Source: an uncultured Candidatus Saccharimonas sp.
GTDB taxonomy: Bacteria > Patescibacteriota > Saccharimonadia > Saccharimonadales > AWTP1-31
Reading direction: 5' to 3'
Assembly: GCA_943353855.1 (NCBI GenBank)
Contig: CALRBD010000002.1
Location: 1-48,939 of the forward strand
Length of the DNA: 48,939 bases
Within the stretch, counting starts at the first letter, position 1. Each line of letters starts with the position of its first letter. Shown piece after piece: positions 24,769-32,621 of the stretch. The notes beneath the pieces are model-generated. The model was not told the DNA's origin, ran no database searches, and saw only the letters and a list, made by a program, of their open reading frames with translations. The position numbers were made by a program, and so were the translations under genes.

Positions 24769-24906
24769 CTAGGGGACTACCAACTTCTTCCGTCTATCTT
24801 TCTCTCTTTGATACTCAACCCAATCATCCCAGAGTAAATAACGCCAGCGACGTACTTCTTCAATGATGAGGGGTGAACTATTTTCGAGGTGCTCCACCAA
24901 AAACAC
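24769..24906 (-). CDS. Possible 45-residue basic protein or gene remnant
   Basis: A GTG-started frame on the minus strand encodes VFLVEHLENSSPLIIEEV and then a Trp/Arg/Lys-rich part ending KKLVVP. The composition (WRYLLWDDW, REKDRRKK) looks protein-like rather than random. It overlaps repeat copy B, and a related but interrupted frame (SSPLPFDEI, a stop, then EGKDGRRSYL) can be read near 25850-25950. It may be the tail of a decayed gene. No ribosome-binding site evident. Confidence 0.25.
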   Translation of the reverse strand: MFLVEHLENSSPLIIEEVRRWRYLLWDDWVEYQREKDRRKKLVVP

Positions 24907-24935
24907 ATCAGAGAAATCTGGTGTTTTTTTTATAA
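24851..24935 (+). repeat. Degraded RNA-3'-end-like repeat with terminator, copy B
   Basis: CGTACTT, AGGGGTG (24869-24875), AACTATTTT, GCTCCACCA (24891-24899), then a hairpin CATCAGA/TCTGGTG with GAAA loop and a long T-run. It matches copy A in order. A third partial copy (AGGGGTGAACTTTTTTT, 25939-25955) lacks GCTCCACCA. Confidence 0.5.
24904..24930 (+). terminator. Rho-independent terminator after repeat copy B
   Basis: CATCAGA-GAAA-TCTGGTG (one G-U pair) followed by eight T; A-rich upstream arm. Confidence 0.7.
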
Positions 24936-24948
24936 TTTTTTATTCTGA

Positions 24949-24954
24949 TACAAT
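24949..24954 (+). promoter_or_regulatory. -10 of leaderless mRNA for membrane protein
   Basis: TGATACAAT (TACAAT 24949-24954), six bases TAAACA, then ATG 24961. Confidence 0.55.
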
Positions 24955-24960
24955 TAAACA

Positions 24961-25836
24961 ATGGATAAATACAAAAATACTAAAAGCTATACAAATAATT
25001 TCATTAGAGCAGTAGGCGTACTCTCATTAGTCGCATCAGTATTAGCGTATAGCCTAATCTACTTTAGTTACTCTTTCTATTTTATGCTCCTACCAATTAT
25101 GTGGGTATTATTTGTAATTGCAGCTTTATTGCCTAAAATAATTTCTCGAAAAGCTGGTGCTTGGCGCGCTATATGGTTTTCTGCAGGTATTATTTCAATA
25201 GGCTTAGTTACGATTGCTGGCTTTATACTTGCAAGCAGAACCGGTAATTGCGGTGTATACACTTATTCTGAATGTAATACTGCTACTTTGATGAATTTAT
25301 TTTATGGATATATTTTTCTACTAGCACTTTTTTACATTTGTGAGTTTTACTATAGAAGCAAAATTCATCAGAATGAACAATCAAATACTGTTAAAAATAA
25401 AGATACTAATCAATCAATAAACAATATCCAACAAACTTCAAATGCGACAAAACTAAGTCTAGAAAAACCTATATTTACATGGAAAAACACGTTAGGTTTA
25501 ATGGGCACTACATTCTTAGCTAGTCTAATAACAATCGTGCCTCTATATTCAATATTGCTATTAGCGTCACCAAAAACATTAGGACCAATCTACTTAATAA
25601 TCATGCTACTGGCACTTTGGTCAATATTCGCTCAGCCGTTTGTTGCAATCCTACTTACAAAAAGATTACTAAAGCTAGATGCAACAAAAATGATAATAAT
25701 TACTACTATTATATTTTTTGTATTTGGAGGCTTTGTACTAGCAACCAATATAATTTTATCCGTGCTAGGTTATCTATCAATTTTATTCTTGTCGTATTAC
25801 ATTCAACTAAAGCTTGCTAGCAGTAAAAACAGCTAA
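24961..25836 (+). CDS. Polytopic membrane protein of unknown function
   Basis: 291 residues with about eight hydrophobic helices. Four lie in the first 125 residues and four after a polar Asn/Gln/Lys-rich loop (about 135-170) that is probably cytoplasmic. No catalytic motif seen. Low GC and a high Ile/Asn content compared with neighbouring housekeeping genes. Start fixed by the leaderless promoter at 24949. Confidence 0.7.
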   Translation: MDKYKNTKSYTNNFIRAVGVLSLVASVLAYSLIYFSYSFYFMLLPIMWVLFVIAALLPKIISRKAGAWRAIWFSAGIISIGLVTIAGFILASRTGNCGVYTYSECNTATLMNLFYGYIFLLALFYICEFYYRSKIHQNEQSNTVKNKDTNQSINNIQQTSNATKLSLEKPIFTWKNTLGLMGTTFLASLITIVPLYSILLLASPKTLGPIYLIIMLLALWSIFAQPFVAILLTKRLLKLDATKMIIITTIIFFVFGGFVLATNIILSVLGYLSILFLSYYIQLKLASSKNS

Positions 25837-25977
25837 AAGCTCATGGCTTCAAGCGTTAGATAACTTCTTCTACCGTCCTTGCCCTCATATAAAAGTATAT
25901 GTAGTCATCTTAGAGTTTTGGTTATTTCATCAAAGGGGAGGGGTGAACTTTTTTTGTTTTTAGATTACAGTATGATT

Positions 25978-26619
25978 ATGAACCTACATCGAACCGACGA
26001 TAATCCTCAGTGGGAGCGAACTCCTGAAAGTATGCAAAATATCTGGCAAAGAGTAGCCAAAAAAACTCACGGTGTTTTTACCCCAGCCAATGCAATTAGT
26101 CTTGCGGGACTAGCCCTAACGATCTCAGGCCTCCAAGATTTTAAAAGGGGAGACAAGAAAAAAGCTATAACTAAAGTAATTTCTGGTCGTCTTTGTGATA
26201 TTGCAGATGGCTATGTTGCTGAACGGACTAAAACAAAAAGTCCTTTAGGTGAAGCAGTCGATGCAACGGTAGATAAGATTAGTATGGCGCACGGCCTATA
26301 TGTTATGTCCAAGACTCATACCCTGCCCCCTCTTGCCTCGGCTTCATTCTTATCTCAGAATATTATTAATACTGCTGCTACTGCTATTTCTAAGAAGCGT
26401 GGCGTAGAGCTGCACCCTTCCGCTGAGGGCAAGATAACGACGCTACTACAATGGGCAGCAATCGGGGGCTATGCTATAGCTTCTACAGAACAAACTAGAG
26501 ATGATCCTACGATTGTCGAGATAGGTAGTAATGTCCTAGCTTCCACTGCGGCTGCTATCGGTGCAGTAGTTAACATCCAATACATAGCTCAGGCCACTCG
26601 TATGCCTGAACAAGACTAA
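25978..26619 (+). CDS. CDP-alcohol phosphatidyltransferase family protein
   Basis: 213 residues from ATG 25978. Upstream in-frame starts exist, but a TACAGT hexamer ends six bases before this ATG. The family signature is recognisable as DIADGYVAERTKTKSPLG followed by EAVDATVDK, fitting D-x2-DG-x2-A(E)R...G-x3-D-x3-D from D74, with an extra residue before the Arg. Such enzymes transfer a phosphoalcohol from a CDP-linked donor in the membrane, for example in phosphatidylglycerophosphate synthesis. Hydrophobic segments around the motif fit membrane embedding. The exact acceptor alcohol is not readable. Confidence 0.8.
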   Translation: MNLHRTDDNPQWERTPESMQNIWQRVAKKTHGVFTPANAISLAGLALTISGLQDFKRGDKKKAITKVISGRLCDIADGYVAERTKTKSPLGEAVDATVDKISMAHGLYVMSKTHTLPPLASASFLSQNIINTAATAISKKRGVELHPSAEGKITTLLQWAAIGGYAIASTEQTRDDPTIVEIGSNVLASTAAAIGAVVNIQYIAQATRMPEQD

Positions 26620-26650
26620 TATAGTTTTATGTAAACGCAATTGCTTATGC

Positions 26651-26679
26651 TTGCATATGGCGCAGTAGAGTTCTATATT
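26651..26679 (+). promoter_or_regulatory. Consensus promoter of leaderless PafA/Dop-like mRNA
   Basis: -35 TTGCAT (26651-26656), 17-bp spacer, -10 TATATT (26674-26679), six bases GAAAAA, ATG 26686. This argues against the upstream in-frame TTG at 26641. Confidence 0.65.
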
Positions 26680-26685
26680 GAAAAA

Positions 26686-28158
26686 ATGCAGGAATCATTG
26701 CCAAATACCTATCCATTCCCACGAGCGATTGGAACCGAAGAAGAAACTGGATTGCTTGTAGGGCTCGACGGATTATACGATGAACCTTACGACTTGTGCG
26801 ATAGCCTTAGTGTGTATTTACCAGAATCATTAAAAGGTCAGGGCCAAGACGAATACTTATTAAACGGATCTCGTATATATCCTGGAGGCACTAACGGTGT
26901 ACCAAAAGATAATACAAATCTCGAGCGTGCTACTCCAGAAACTATATCGCCGTGGCAACTAGCAGAATATAGTCGCGGTAGTGAGGTACTGATTGAAGAA
27001 GTATTAAAGAACTATGCATTTAAACAAGCAGACTATTATAAAAATGAAGTAGATATTAGGATGCATCGGCGAGTAGTAGATGCATTTGGAAATCGAAAAG
27101 GTTGCCATGATAACTATTCTATCGAAGATGAGTTTATTGACAGAGAACAGATGCCCCAGTCGCTGGTCTATTTACTATCTGCTCGATCTTTAGTAATGGG
27201 TGCAGGCCTTGTAACTGAAAACGGTTACGAGTATGCTCAAAAAATTGGTGGTCTTAGTTCAGTCAATAGCTATGGGTACTCAGGTTCTATGTACCGCACT
27301 GATAAAGAGCACGGTAGTCGATTGGAGATTCGCTGTAGTGACCAGAATATATCTGATTGGGCAACTGTCATGCGAGTCGGAAGTGTTGCTCTATTATTAG
27401 CCCTTCACCAAACACCTCTTGGCAAAAAACTAGAACAGTCATTTAAATATACTAAAAGTGAGGAAGATGTTTTAACAGAAGCGAATGAACTTAATTCGGT
27501 AACCCTACTAGGTTCAAATGATATTGTTCTTTCAAAACCACAATTACAGGGTCTAGAATTCATGGAGCAACTAGCTACCCTTACTATGGATAAGCTGCAA
27601 TTATATGCTGACTTACCTATTAGCTACCATTCAATTGCAAAGGAACTGCTGACTTTTTGTGAAGATCTTAGAAAGGTAGCTAAGCATGAAGAGCATTTTA
27701 GTATTCTTGCAGACCGTGCAGATTGGGCAGCAAAACTAAGTGTAATTCAACACGGAATTGAGAGAGACAGAAGCTTCGGAATTAAACGAGAGCTAGGAGA
27801 TTATGCATCGCAGGCTGCAGATATGAATTATGACATGGTTAGAATAACTCGATCCCCCGATGATGATAAAGAACAAGTTAGGCGTGGAAGTGGGTACCGT
27901 TTACGCGAAAAAGGTGCTTTTAAATATACGGTTAATGAATCAGCAATCCAGACCGCCTATAACAAAGCCCCTACTCAAACAAGAGCACACGCTCGAGCCT
28001 ACCTTTTAAAAAATTACTTCGCAAAACATTGTTACTGGCATAAGGTATTTGTTGGCAATAGCTCACATGCAGAAATTGAACTTAATAATGTAAATTTACC
28101 TGATCTTGAACAGGAAGATTTAGAAGCCTTATCATTAATTGAAAAACTAGGTAGCTAA
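26686..28158 (+). CDS. PafA/Dop (Pup ligase/deamidase) family protein, divergent
   Basis: 490 residues. The order of blocks follows PafA and Dop: N-terminal metal/ATP loop GTEEETG (G16-G22; GIETEFG in PafA), FL.NG.R.Y as YLLNGSRIY, ERATPE, the loop GNRKGCHDNYSI (GN.YGCHENYLI), GAGLV, RLEIRCSDQNISDWAT with MRVGSVALLL (RLHVIVGDSNM...LKVG), DWAAKL, and the tail THARAYLL-like QTRAHARAYLL. PafA attaches Pup to lysines; Dop deamidates or removes Pup. The catalytic Asp expected after R-L-Y-L is not at that place: the sequence reads RIYPGG, with an insertion before ERATPE. No Pup, proteasome or ARC/Mpa gene is visible nearby. The activity may be another amide-bond chemistry. Confidence 0.85.
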   Translation: MQESLPNTYPFPRAIGTEEETGLLVGLDGLYDEPYDLCDSLSVYLPESLKGQGQDEYLLNGSRIYPGGTNGVPKDNTNLERATPETISPWQLAEYSRGSEVLIEEVLKNYAFKQADYYKNEVDIRMHRRVVDAFGNRKGCHDNYSIEDEFIDREQMPQSLVYLLSARSLVMGAGLVTENGYEYAQKIGGLSSVNSYGYSGSMYRTDKEHGSRLEIRCSDQNISDWATVMRVGSVALLLALHQTPLGKKLEQSFKYTKSEEDVLTEANELNSVTLLGSNDIVLSKPQLQGLEFMEQLATLTMDKLQLYADLPISYHSIAKELLTFCEDLRKVAKHEEHFSILADRADWAAKLSVIQHGIERDRSFGIKRELGDYASQAADMNYDMVRITRSPDDDKEQVRRGSGYRLREKGAFKYTVNESAIQTAYNKAPTQTRAHARAYLLKNYFAKHCYWHKVFVGNSSHAEIELNNVNLPDLEQEDLEALSLIEKLGS

Positions 28159-28164
28159 GATAAA

Positions 28165-28194
28165 TTGACCTTCAAGAGTCGTTCACCGTATGCT
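28165..28194 (+). promoter_or_regulatory. Promoter of the 53-residue zinc-finger-like gene
   Basis: -35 TTGACC (28165-28170), 18-bp spacer, -10 TATGCT (about 28189-28194), then 7 bases to ATG 28202. Confidence 0.5.
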
Positions 28195-28201
28195 AATTAC
28201 T

Positions 28202-28363
28202 ATGGATAGCACACCTAAGACACCTTGCCAGGATAAGTTAGCCTTTGACACTAAGAAGCAAGCAGATATTGCAGGTCTAGTCGCTGAGCTTCAGCATAAT
28301 GCTAAACTTAAAAGCTATAAGTGTACATATTGCAGTCTCTGGCATTTAGCTAGTAGTAACTAG
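28202..28363 (+). CDS. 53-residue zinc-finger-like protein
   Basis: Short ORF starting MDSTPKTPCQDKLAFDTKKQ and ending in YKCTYCSLWHLASSN. An N-terminal Cys, then Y-x-C-x2-C-x3-H, fits a small zinc ribbon of the C...C-x2-C-x3-WHL type found in many small bacterial and phage proteins. It has its own promoter. It follows the PafA/Dop homolog but lacks a C-terminal Gly-Gly-Glu/Gln, so it is not Pup-like. Function unknown. Confidence 0.65.
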   Translation: MDSTPKTPCQDKLAFDTKKQADIAGLVAELQHNAKLKSYKCTYCSLWHLASSN

Positions 28364-28411
28364 AATATGATTTTACTTCGGTAAAAATTAGAATAAACCC
28401 TAAAAAACAGG

Positions 28412-28417
28412 TACAAT
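28412..28417 (+). promoter_or_regulatory. -10 of metG, near-leaderless
   Basis: TACAAT at 28412-28417 with seven bases to ATG 28425. No Shine-Dalgarno. Confidence 0.45.
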
Positions 28418-28424
28418 AAACGAT

Positions 28425-29879
28425 ATGAATTATTTTGTTACAACCTCTATACCATACGTCAACGGTGATCCGCATATTGGGCATGCACTAGAGTTTATAA
28501 TGGCCGATGTACTAGCCCGAGTAGCTCGTAAACAGGGTAAGCCAGTTATTTTTAGCAGCGGTACCGACGAACACGGTTCTAAAATAGCAGACAAGGCTGT
28601 CGAACTTAAGCTGACTCCAAAAGCACTTGCTGATTTACAGAGCCAAAAGTTTCGAGATCTTGCGAAGCTACTTAATATAAGCATTGATCGCTTTACTCGT
28701 ACTACAGACAAGGGTCACGAACAGCGAGCTCAAATAATTTGGAAGCAACTCGAAAAAGATATCTACAAAAGTAAGTACATTGGACTCTATTGTTCTGGTT
28801 GCGAAGCTTTTGTGACTGAGAATGTAGCAAAATCCAATAAGAATGTATGTCCACATCATAAAAAAGAGTATGAGCGAATTGAAGAAGAGAACTATTTCTT
28901 TAAACTTAGTAAATATAGTGACCAAATTCGTGCAGCGATTCAGTCAGGTACTTTTGAAGTTATACCTAACACAAGACGTAATGAGATTCTGTCAGTCATT
29001 CTTGAAGGATTAGAGGACATAAGTATCTCACGCCCATCTTCAAAAATATCTTGGGGATTGCCTGTGCCTGGGGATACAGAGCAGGTCATGTATGTTTGGT
29101 TTGAAGCTCTCATGAATTATATTACAGTTCTTGGATACCCTGAACACGATGATTTTAAAAAATTCTGGCCGGCAAATGTACAGGTGATAGGAAAAGATAT
29201 TCTTCGTTTTCATGCTGCGATTTGGCCCGGTATGCTCCTCGGTCTTGGTCTTCCGCTTCCAGAAAAACTATTCGTACACGGATTTATTAATATGGACAAC
29301 CAAAAAATGAGTAAATCACTAGGTAATGTGGTGAGCCCTCAAGAAATTATTTCAAAGTATAACAGTGATGTGTTTAGGTATTACGTCTTACGACATATTC
29401 CAAGTTATGACGATGGAGACTTCTCATGGGATCGTATTGAAAACGCTTACAACACAGAGCTAGCAAATGAACTTGGTAACGCAGTTCAGAGAACGGCTGC
29501 CATGATTAATCAATACCAGGCAGGTATCGTTGGGGATATACCTCCGGCTAATCACGATAATGCCGAGTACTGGACAAGCCTAGAAGCATGTAAATTTGAT
29601 CGAGCACTTGACCAAGTTTGGGACCAAGTACGTGGACTCAACCAATATATCGAACAGGAGAAGCCATGGGCGGTAGCAAAGAGTGGCGATAAAGAACATC
29701 TACAGGAGGTATTAGCTTACCAAACAAGCTGTCTATTGCAGATCGCTGACTTACTTGATCCATTTATGCCCAAAACTGCTGCAAAGATTAAGCATACCTT
29801 TGAAGAAGGTGTCATTCGTCCAATTGAGGGTACTCTTTTCCCAAAGCATGAAACCGATAAAAAAACTGCTAAGAAATAG
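28425..29879 (+). CDS. metG: Methionyl-tRNA synthetase
   Basis: 484 residues, a short form without the C-terminal EMAP-II-like tRNA-binding domain. It charges tRNA-Met. Class I signatures: HIGH at residues 17-20 (PHIGHA) and KMSKS at 294-298. The connective insertion has CSGCEAF and CPHHKK, a zinc knuckle with one pair partly replaced by His. The anticodon-binding helical domain occupies the last about 150 residues. tatD follows after a single base. Confidence 0.95.
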   Translation: MNYFVTTSIPYVNGDPHIGHALEFIMADVLARVARKQGKPVIFSSGTDEHGSKIADKAVELKLTPKALADLQSQKFRDLAKLLNISIDRFTRTTDKGHEQRAQIIWKQLEKDIYKSKYIGLYCSGCEAFVTENVAKSNKNVCPHHKKEYERIEEENYFFKLSKYSDQIRAAIQSGTFEVIPNTRRNEILSVILEGLEDISISRPSSKISWGLPVPGDTEQVMYVWFEALMNYITVLGYPEHDDFKKFWPANVQVIGKDILRFHAAIWPGMLLGLGLPLPEKLFVHGFINMDNQKMSKSLGNVVSPQEIISKYNSDVFRYYVLRHIPSYDDGDFSWDRIENAYNTELANELGNAVQRTAAMINQYQAGIVGDIPPANHDNAEYWTSLEACKFDRALDQVWDQVRGLNQYIEQEKPWAVAKSGDKEHLQEVLAYQTSCLLQIADLLDPFMPKTAAKIKHTFEEGVIRPIEGTLFPKHETDKKTAKK

Positions 29880-29880
29880 C

Positions 29881-30648
29881 ATGCAACTAATTGATACACA
29901 CTGTCATATACACTTTGCAGACTATGAACTTAATCCTGAAGAAGTAATTAAGGATGCTCATATTGCCGGAGTAACAGATATGATTTGCGTTGGTTGCACG
30001 ATTCAAGATAGTAAACTTGGCATTGAATTTGCCAAGCGGCATGATCATATTTGGGCGGCAGTTGGACTTCATCCACATGAAGCTGACTCATATGTGAATA
30101 ACGAGAAGGCTCTTCAGGAACTTCGTGACTATGCTACAAAACCAAAGGTTATTGCAATTGGTGAAATTGGCTTAGACTACTATTACGAAAATTCTTCCAA
30201 AGAATCCCAGAAGGAATTACTACGTTTCCAACTATCTTTGGCTCAGGAACACTCATTGCCAGTCATATTCCATGTGCGCGACGCATTTGAAGACTTCTGG
30301 CCAATATACGACGAGTTTAAGGTTCCTGGTGTAATTCATAGCTTTTCTGCTGGAAAAAAGGAAGTACAATCAATTATTGAGAGAGGCCTATACGTTGGCC
30401 TAAACGGCATTATGACATTCACTAAAAACCAAGAACAACTAGATGCAGTAAGGGATATCCCGCTGACAAATATAGTGATTGAAACAGACGCTCCATACTT
30501 GACTCCGACCCCTTATCGTGGTACAATCTGTCAGCCTAAGCATGTAGTTACTACGGCGGAGTTTTTAAGCAATATTCGACAAGAATCATTAGAAGACTTC
30601 GCACGAGCAACTACCCAGAACGCACAGGCCCTATTTAATCTAAGTTAA
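29881..30648 (+). CDS. tatD: TatD-family metal-dependent DNase
   Basis: 255 residues from ATG 29881, one base after the metG stop. An upstream in-frame start inside metG is rejected because family homology begins at MQLIDTHCHIH. Metal ligands: H-x-H (THCHIH), Glu in IGEIGLDYYY, His in FHVRDAFED and IHSFSAGKKE, and Asp in IETDAPYLTPTP. TatD enzymes are 3'-5' exonucleases or AP endonucleases used in DNA repair and turnover. metG-tatD adjacency is common in bacteria. Confidence 0.92.
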   Translation: MQLIDTHCHIHFADYELNPEEVIKDAHIAGVTDMICVGCTIQDSKLGIEFAKRHDHIWAAVGLHPHEADSYVNNEKALQELRDYATKPKVIAIGEIGLDYYYENSSKESQKELLRFQLSLAQEHSLPVIFHVRDAFEDFWPIYDEFKVPGVIHSFSAGKKEVQSIIERGLYVGLNGIMTFTKNQEQLDAVRDIPLTNIVIETDAPYLTPTPYRGTICQPKHVVTTAEFLSNIRQESLEDFARATTQNAQALFNLS

Positions 30649-30655
30649 ACAAATT

Positions 30656-30994
30656 ATGAATAATCCATATCAATCACCAGAAAAAGCTAGACAGTCCCCT
30701 GAAATAAAGGGTGGCGCTGCCTATGCAGCAAAAGATCGAGTAGAAACAATTGGCCTAGCTGTCGGATTAGTACTAGGTGCAACAGAACATTTAGCGAAGT
30801 ATTCATTTAAAGAAATACCAATGGATGCAGCTTATCCAGCCACCAAAGTAGAAGATGATACAGATGGTTTAGAACAATCAAATACTATGGCCACTGAGGC
30901 GACCTTACCCGTAGATGCATCTAAGGATCTACAAATGGATGCAGCATATGCAGCACTTGCAGCTGCCTATAATAACCCAGAAGAGACAAATTAG
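30656..30994 (+). CDS. Hypothetical Ala-rich protein
   Basis: 112 residues, soluble, with two short repeats (IPMDAAYPATK and LQMDAAYAALAAAY) and an acidic C terminus. No known domain. It starts 7 bases after tatD and probably belongs to the metG-tatD transcript. Confidence 0.55.
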   Translation: MNNPYQSPEKARQSPEIKGGAAYAAKDRVETIGLAVGLVLGATEHLAKYSFKEIPMDAAYPATKVEDDTDGLEQSNTMATEATLPVDASKDLQMDAAYAALAAAYNNPEETN

Positions 30995-31019
30995 AACTTT
31001 TCACTAAAGGCATAATATT

Positions 31020-31388
31020 ATGTTTAGAAAAATTATCAACTCGATCGTGGGAAGCTCCGAAGAAGAGCGAAGAGCTGAGCTGCAGCGTAATCTTATCCGT
31101 CATGAAGCACAAATTGGTGGAGCGCTCTTTGGTCCAATCCCAGAAGGTGGGCGTAGAGACTTCTTCTGTCTAGACGAAAGGACTTGGGTTTGGCACGAAG
31201 AATGGACTGATATTCAAGGTCAGCACCGCAACCGAACAACCCGTTATACAGTACGTCCAAACTCAATCCTAAAAACTCAAGACGGCGGACACTACCAGGA
31301 GATAAGTGAAGAAGAGGCTATTCATCTTAGACTAGCTGTCCAGCTTTATCAGCAACGAACAAAGACTGAAATGTATAGTTTCGTCTAG
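31020..31388 (+). CDS. Hypothetical small protein
   Basis: 122 residues. N-terminal charged helix (SSEEERRAELQRNLIRHEAQIG), then a mixed core rich in Trp/His (FFCLDERTWVWHEEWTDIQG) with TRYTVRPNSILKTQDGG. No signal peptide or membrane segment. AAAGG precedes the ATG by about 8 bases. It resembles a conserved CPR-type hypothetical but I cannot name a family. Confidence 0.6.
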   Translation: MFRKIINSIVGSSEEERRAELQRNLIRHEAQIGGALFGPIPEGGRRDFFCLDERTWVWHEEWTDIQGQHRNRTTRYTVRPNSILKTQDGGHYQEISEEEAIHLRLAVQLYQQRTKTEMYSFV

Positions 31389-31410
31389 ATTTAGTAGTTC
31401 TAAACTAATT

Positions 31411-32559
31411 ATGAAACACATCTACCTCGATTATGCAGCTGCAACACCGATTGATTCAAAGGTCTTGTCTGCTATGCAACCGTATTTCAGCGACACATTT
31501 TTTAATCCAAGCGCCACATATTTACGAGCACGCTCTGTAGCTAAGGACGTACAATCTGCCCGTCATGAAATTGCTCAATCCTTAGGAGTCAGACCTCCAG
31601 AAATTATATTTACAGCCGGAGGCAGTGAGGCTAATAATTTAGCCGTACATGGCGTCATGCGACACTACCTAGGAAAGCATATGGTTCTAGGGGCAACAGA
31701 GCATTCATCTATTATTGAGCCTGCAAAAGCTTATGACCATTCGCTTGTAGCGGTACATCCAGATGGACGTACTAGCCTTGAAGATCTTAAAAAAAGTATT
31801 ACAGACGATACCGTGCTGGTAAGCATAATGCTTGCCAATAATGAGATCGGTACAATTGCACCGATCAAAAAAGTAGCCGACATAATCAAGAAAATTCGTG
31901 AAGCACGAATAAAATCAGGCAACGAATTACCACTATATCTTCATAGTGATATCTGCCAGGCTGTGCTTTGTCTTGATGTCCATCCAGCTCGTCTTGGCGT
32001 AGATCTAATGACATTCAATGGCGGTAAAATATACGGGCCCAAGCAGAGTGGGCTACTTTATGTAAAGACAGGCATAGTGCTTGATTCACTAATACAGGGG
32101 GGTGGCCAGGAGCGCAATCTGCGAAGTGGCACTGAAAATGTGCCAAGTATCATAGGATTCTCGGTTGCGTTACGAAAGGCAGTTAAGCGACATGAATCTA
32201 GTCACAAGAAACTAACTGACCTGCAAAAGATATTTATTAATCTACTCTCTCAGCATGTACCCCAGGCTAGTTTAAACGGTTCAGCTGACTATAGATTGCC
32301 GAATAATATCCATATCACTATTCCAGGAATCGATAACGAACGTATCATGATGGAGCTTGATGAACGCGGTATTGAGTGTGCTGTAGGTTCAGCCTGTAGT
32401 GCTAGCAATGATGAGCCTTCTCACGTGCTCAAGGCACTCGGTATGACCGATTCAGACGCACAGTCTAGCCTTAGATTCACTATGGGACTAGAAACTACAA
32501 AAGAAGACATCGAGACAACCGTTCTTGCATTGCGCGAATGTGTCTCAACAAACCTATAA
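31411..32559 (+). CDS. Cysteine desulfurase (NifS/IscS family)
   Basis: 382 residues. A PLP enzyme that moves sulfur from cysteine to an enzyme persulfide, feeding Fe-S cluster assembly and tRNA thiolation. Landmarks: YLDYAAATP at the N terminus, GGSEANNLAVHG, EHSSI, SDICQAV, PLP lysine K206 (FNGGKIYGPK), GGGQERNLRSGTEN, and catalytic C329 in GSACSASNDEPSHVL. The usual H-x-D-A-x-Q is HSDICQA here. mnmA lies downstream within 1.2 kb, so this is the likely sulfur donor for 2-thiouridine. Confidence 0.93.
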   Translation: MKHIYLDYAAATPIDSKVLSAMQPYFSDTFFNPSATYLRARSVAKDVQSARHEIAQSLGVRPPEIIFTAGGSEANNLAVHGVMRHYLGKHMVLGATEHSSIIEPAKAYDHSLVAVHPDGRTSLEDLKKSITDDTVLVSIMLANNEIGTIAPIKKVADIIKKIREARIKSGNELPLYLHSDICQAVLCLDVHPARLGVDLMTFNGGKIYGPKQSGLLYVKTGIVLDSLIQGGGQERNLRSGTENVPSIIGFSVALRKAVKRHESSHKKLTDLQKIFINLLSQHVPQASLNGSADYRLPNNIHITIPGIDNERIMMELDERGIECAVGSACSASNDEPSHVLKALGMTDSDAQSSLRFTMGLETTKEDIETTVLALRECVSTNL

Positions 32560-32621
32560 AGTACGCAAGTCCCGCGTCCTTTCTGCTATACTAAAAAGCA
32601 TAAGCTTAGAAGGATACTTGG

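Noticed and set aside
24868-24899. Complete tRNA ending GCTCCACCA at 24899
   Set aside because: No T-arm or anticodon arm can be folded upstream; only the 3' end plus terminator are present.
28202-28363. Pup or Pup-like modifier beside the PafA/Dop homolog
   Set aside because: It ends LASSN, not GGE/GGQ, and is a Cys/His zinc-type protein rather than a disordered acidic one.
29755-29880. N-terminal extension of tatD into metG
   Set aside because: TatD homology starts at MQLIDTHCHIH (29881), one base after the metG stop. The upstream part is metG in another frame.
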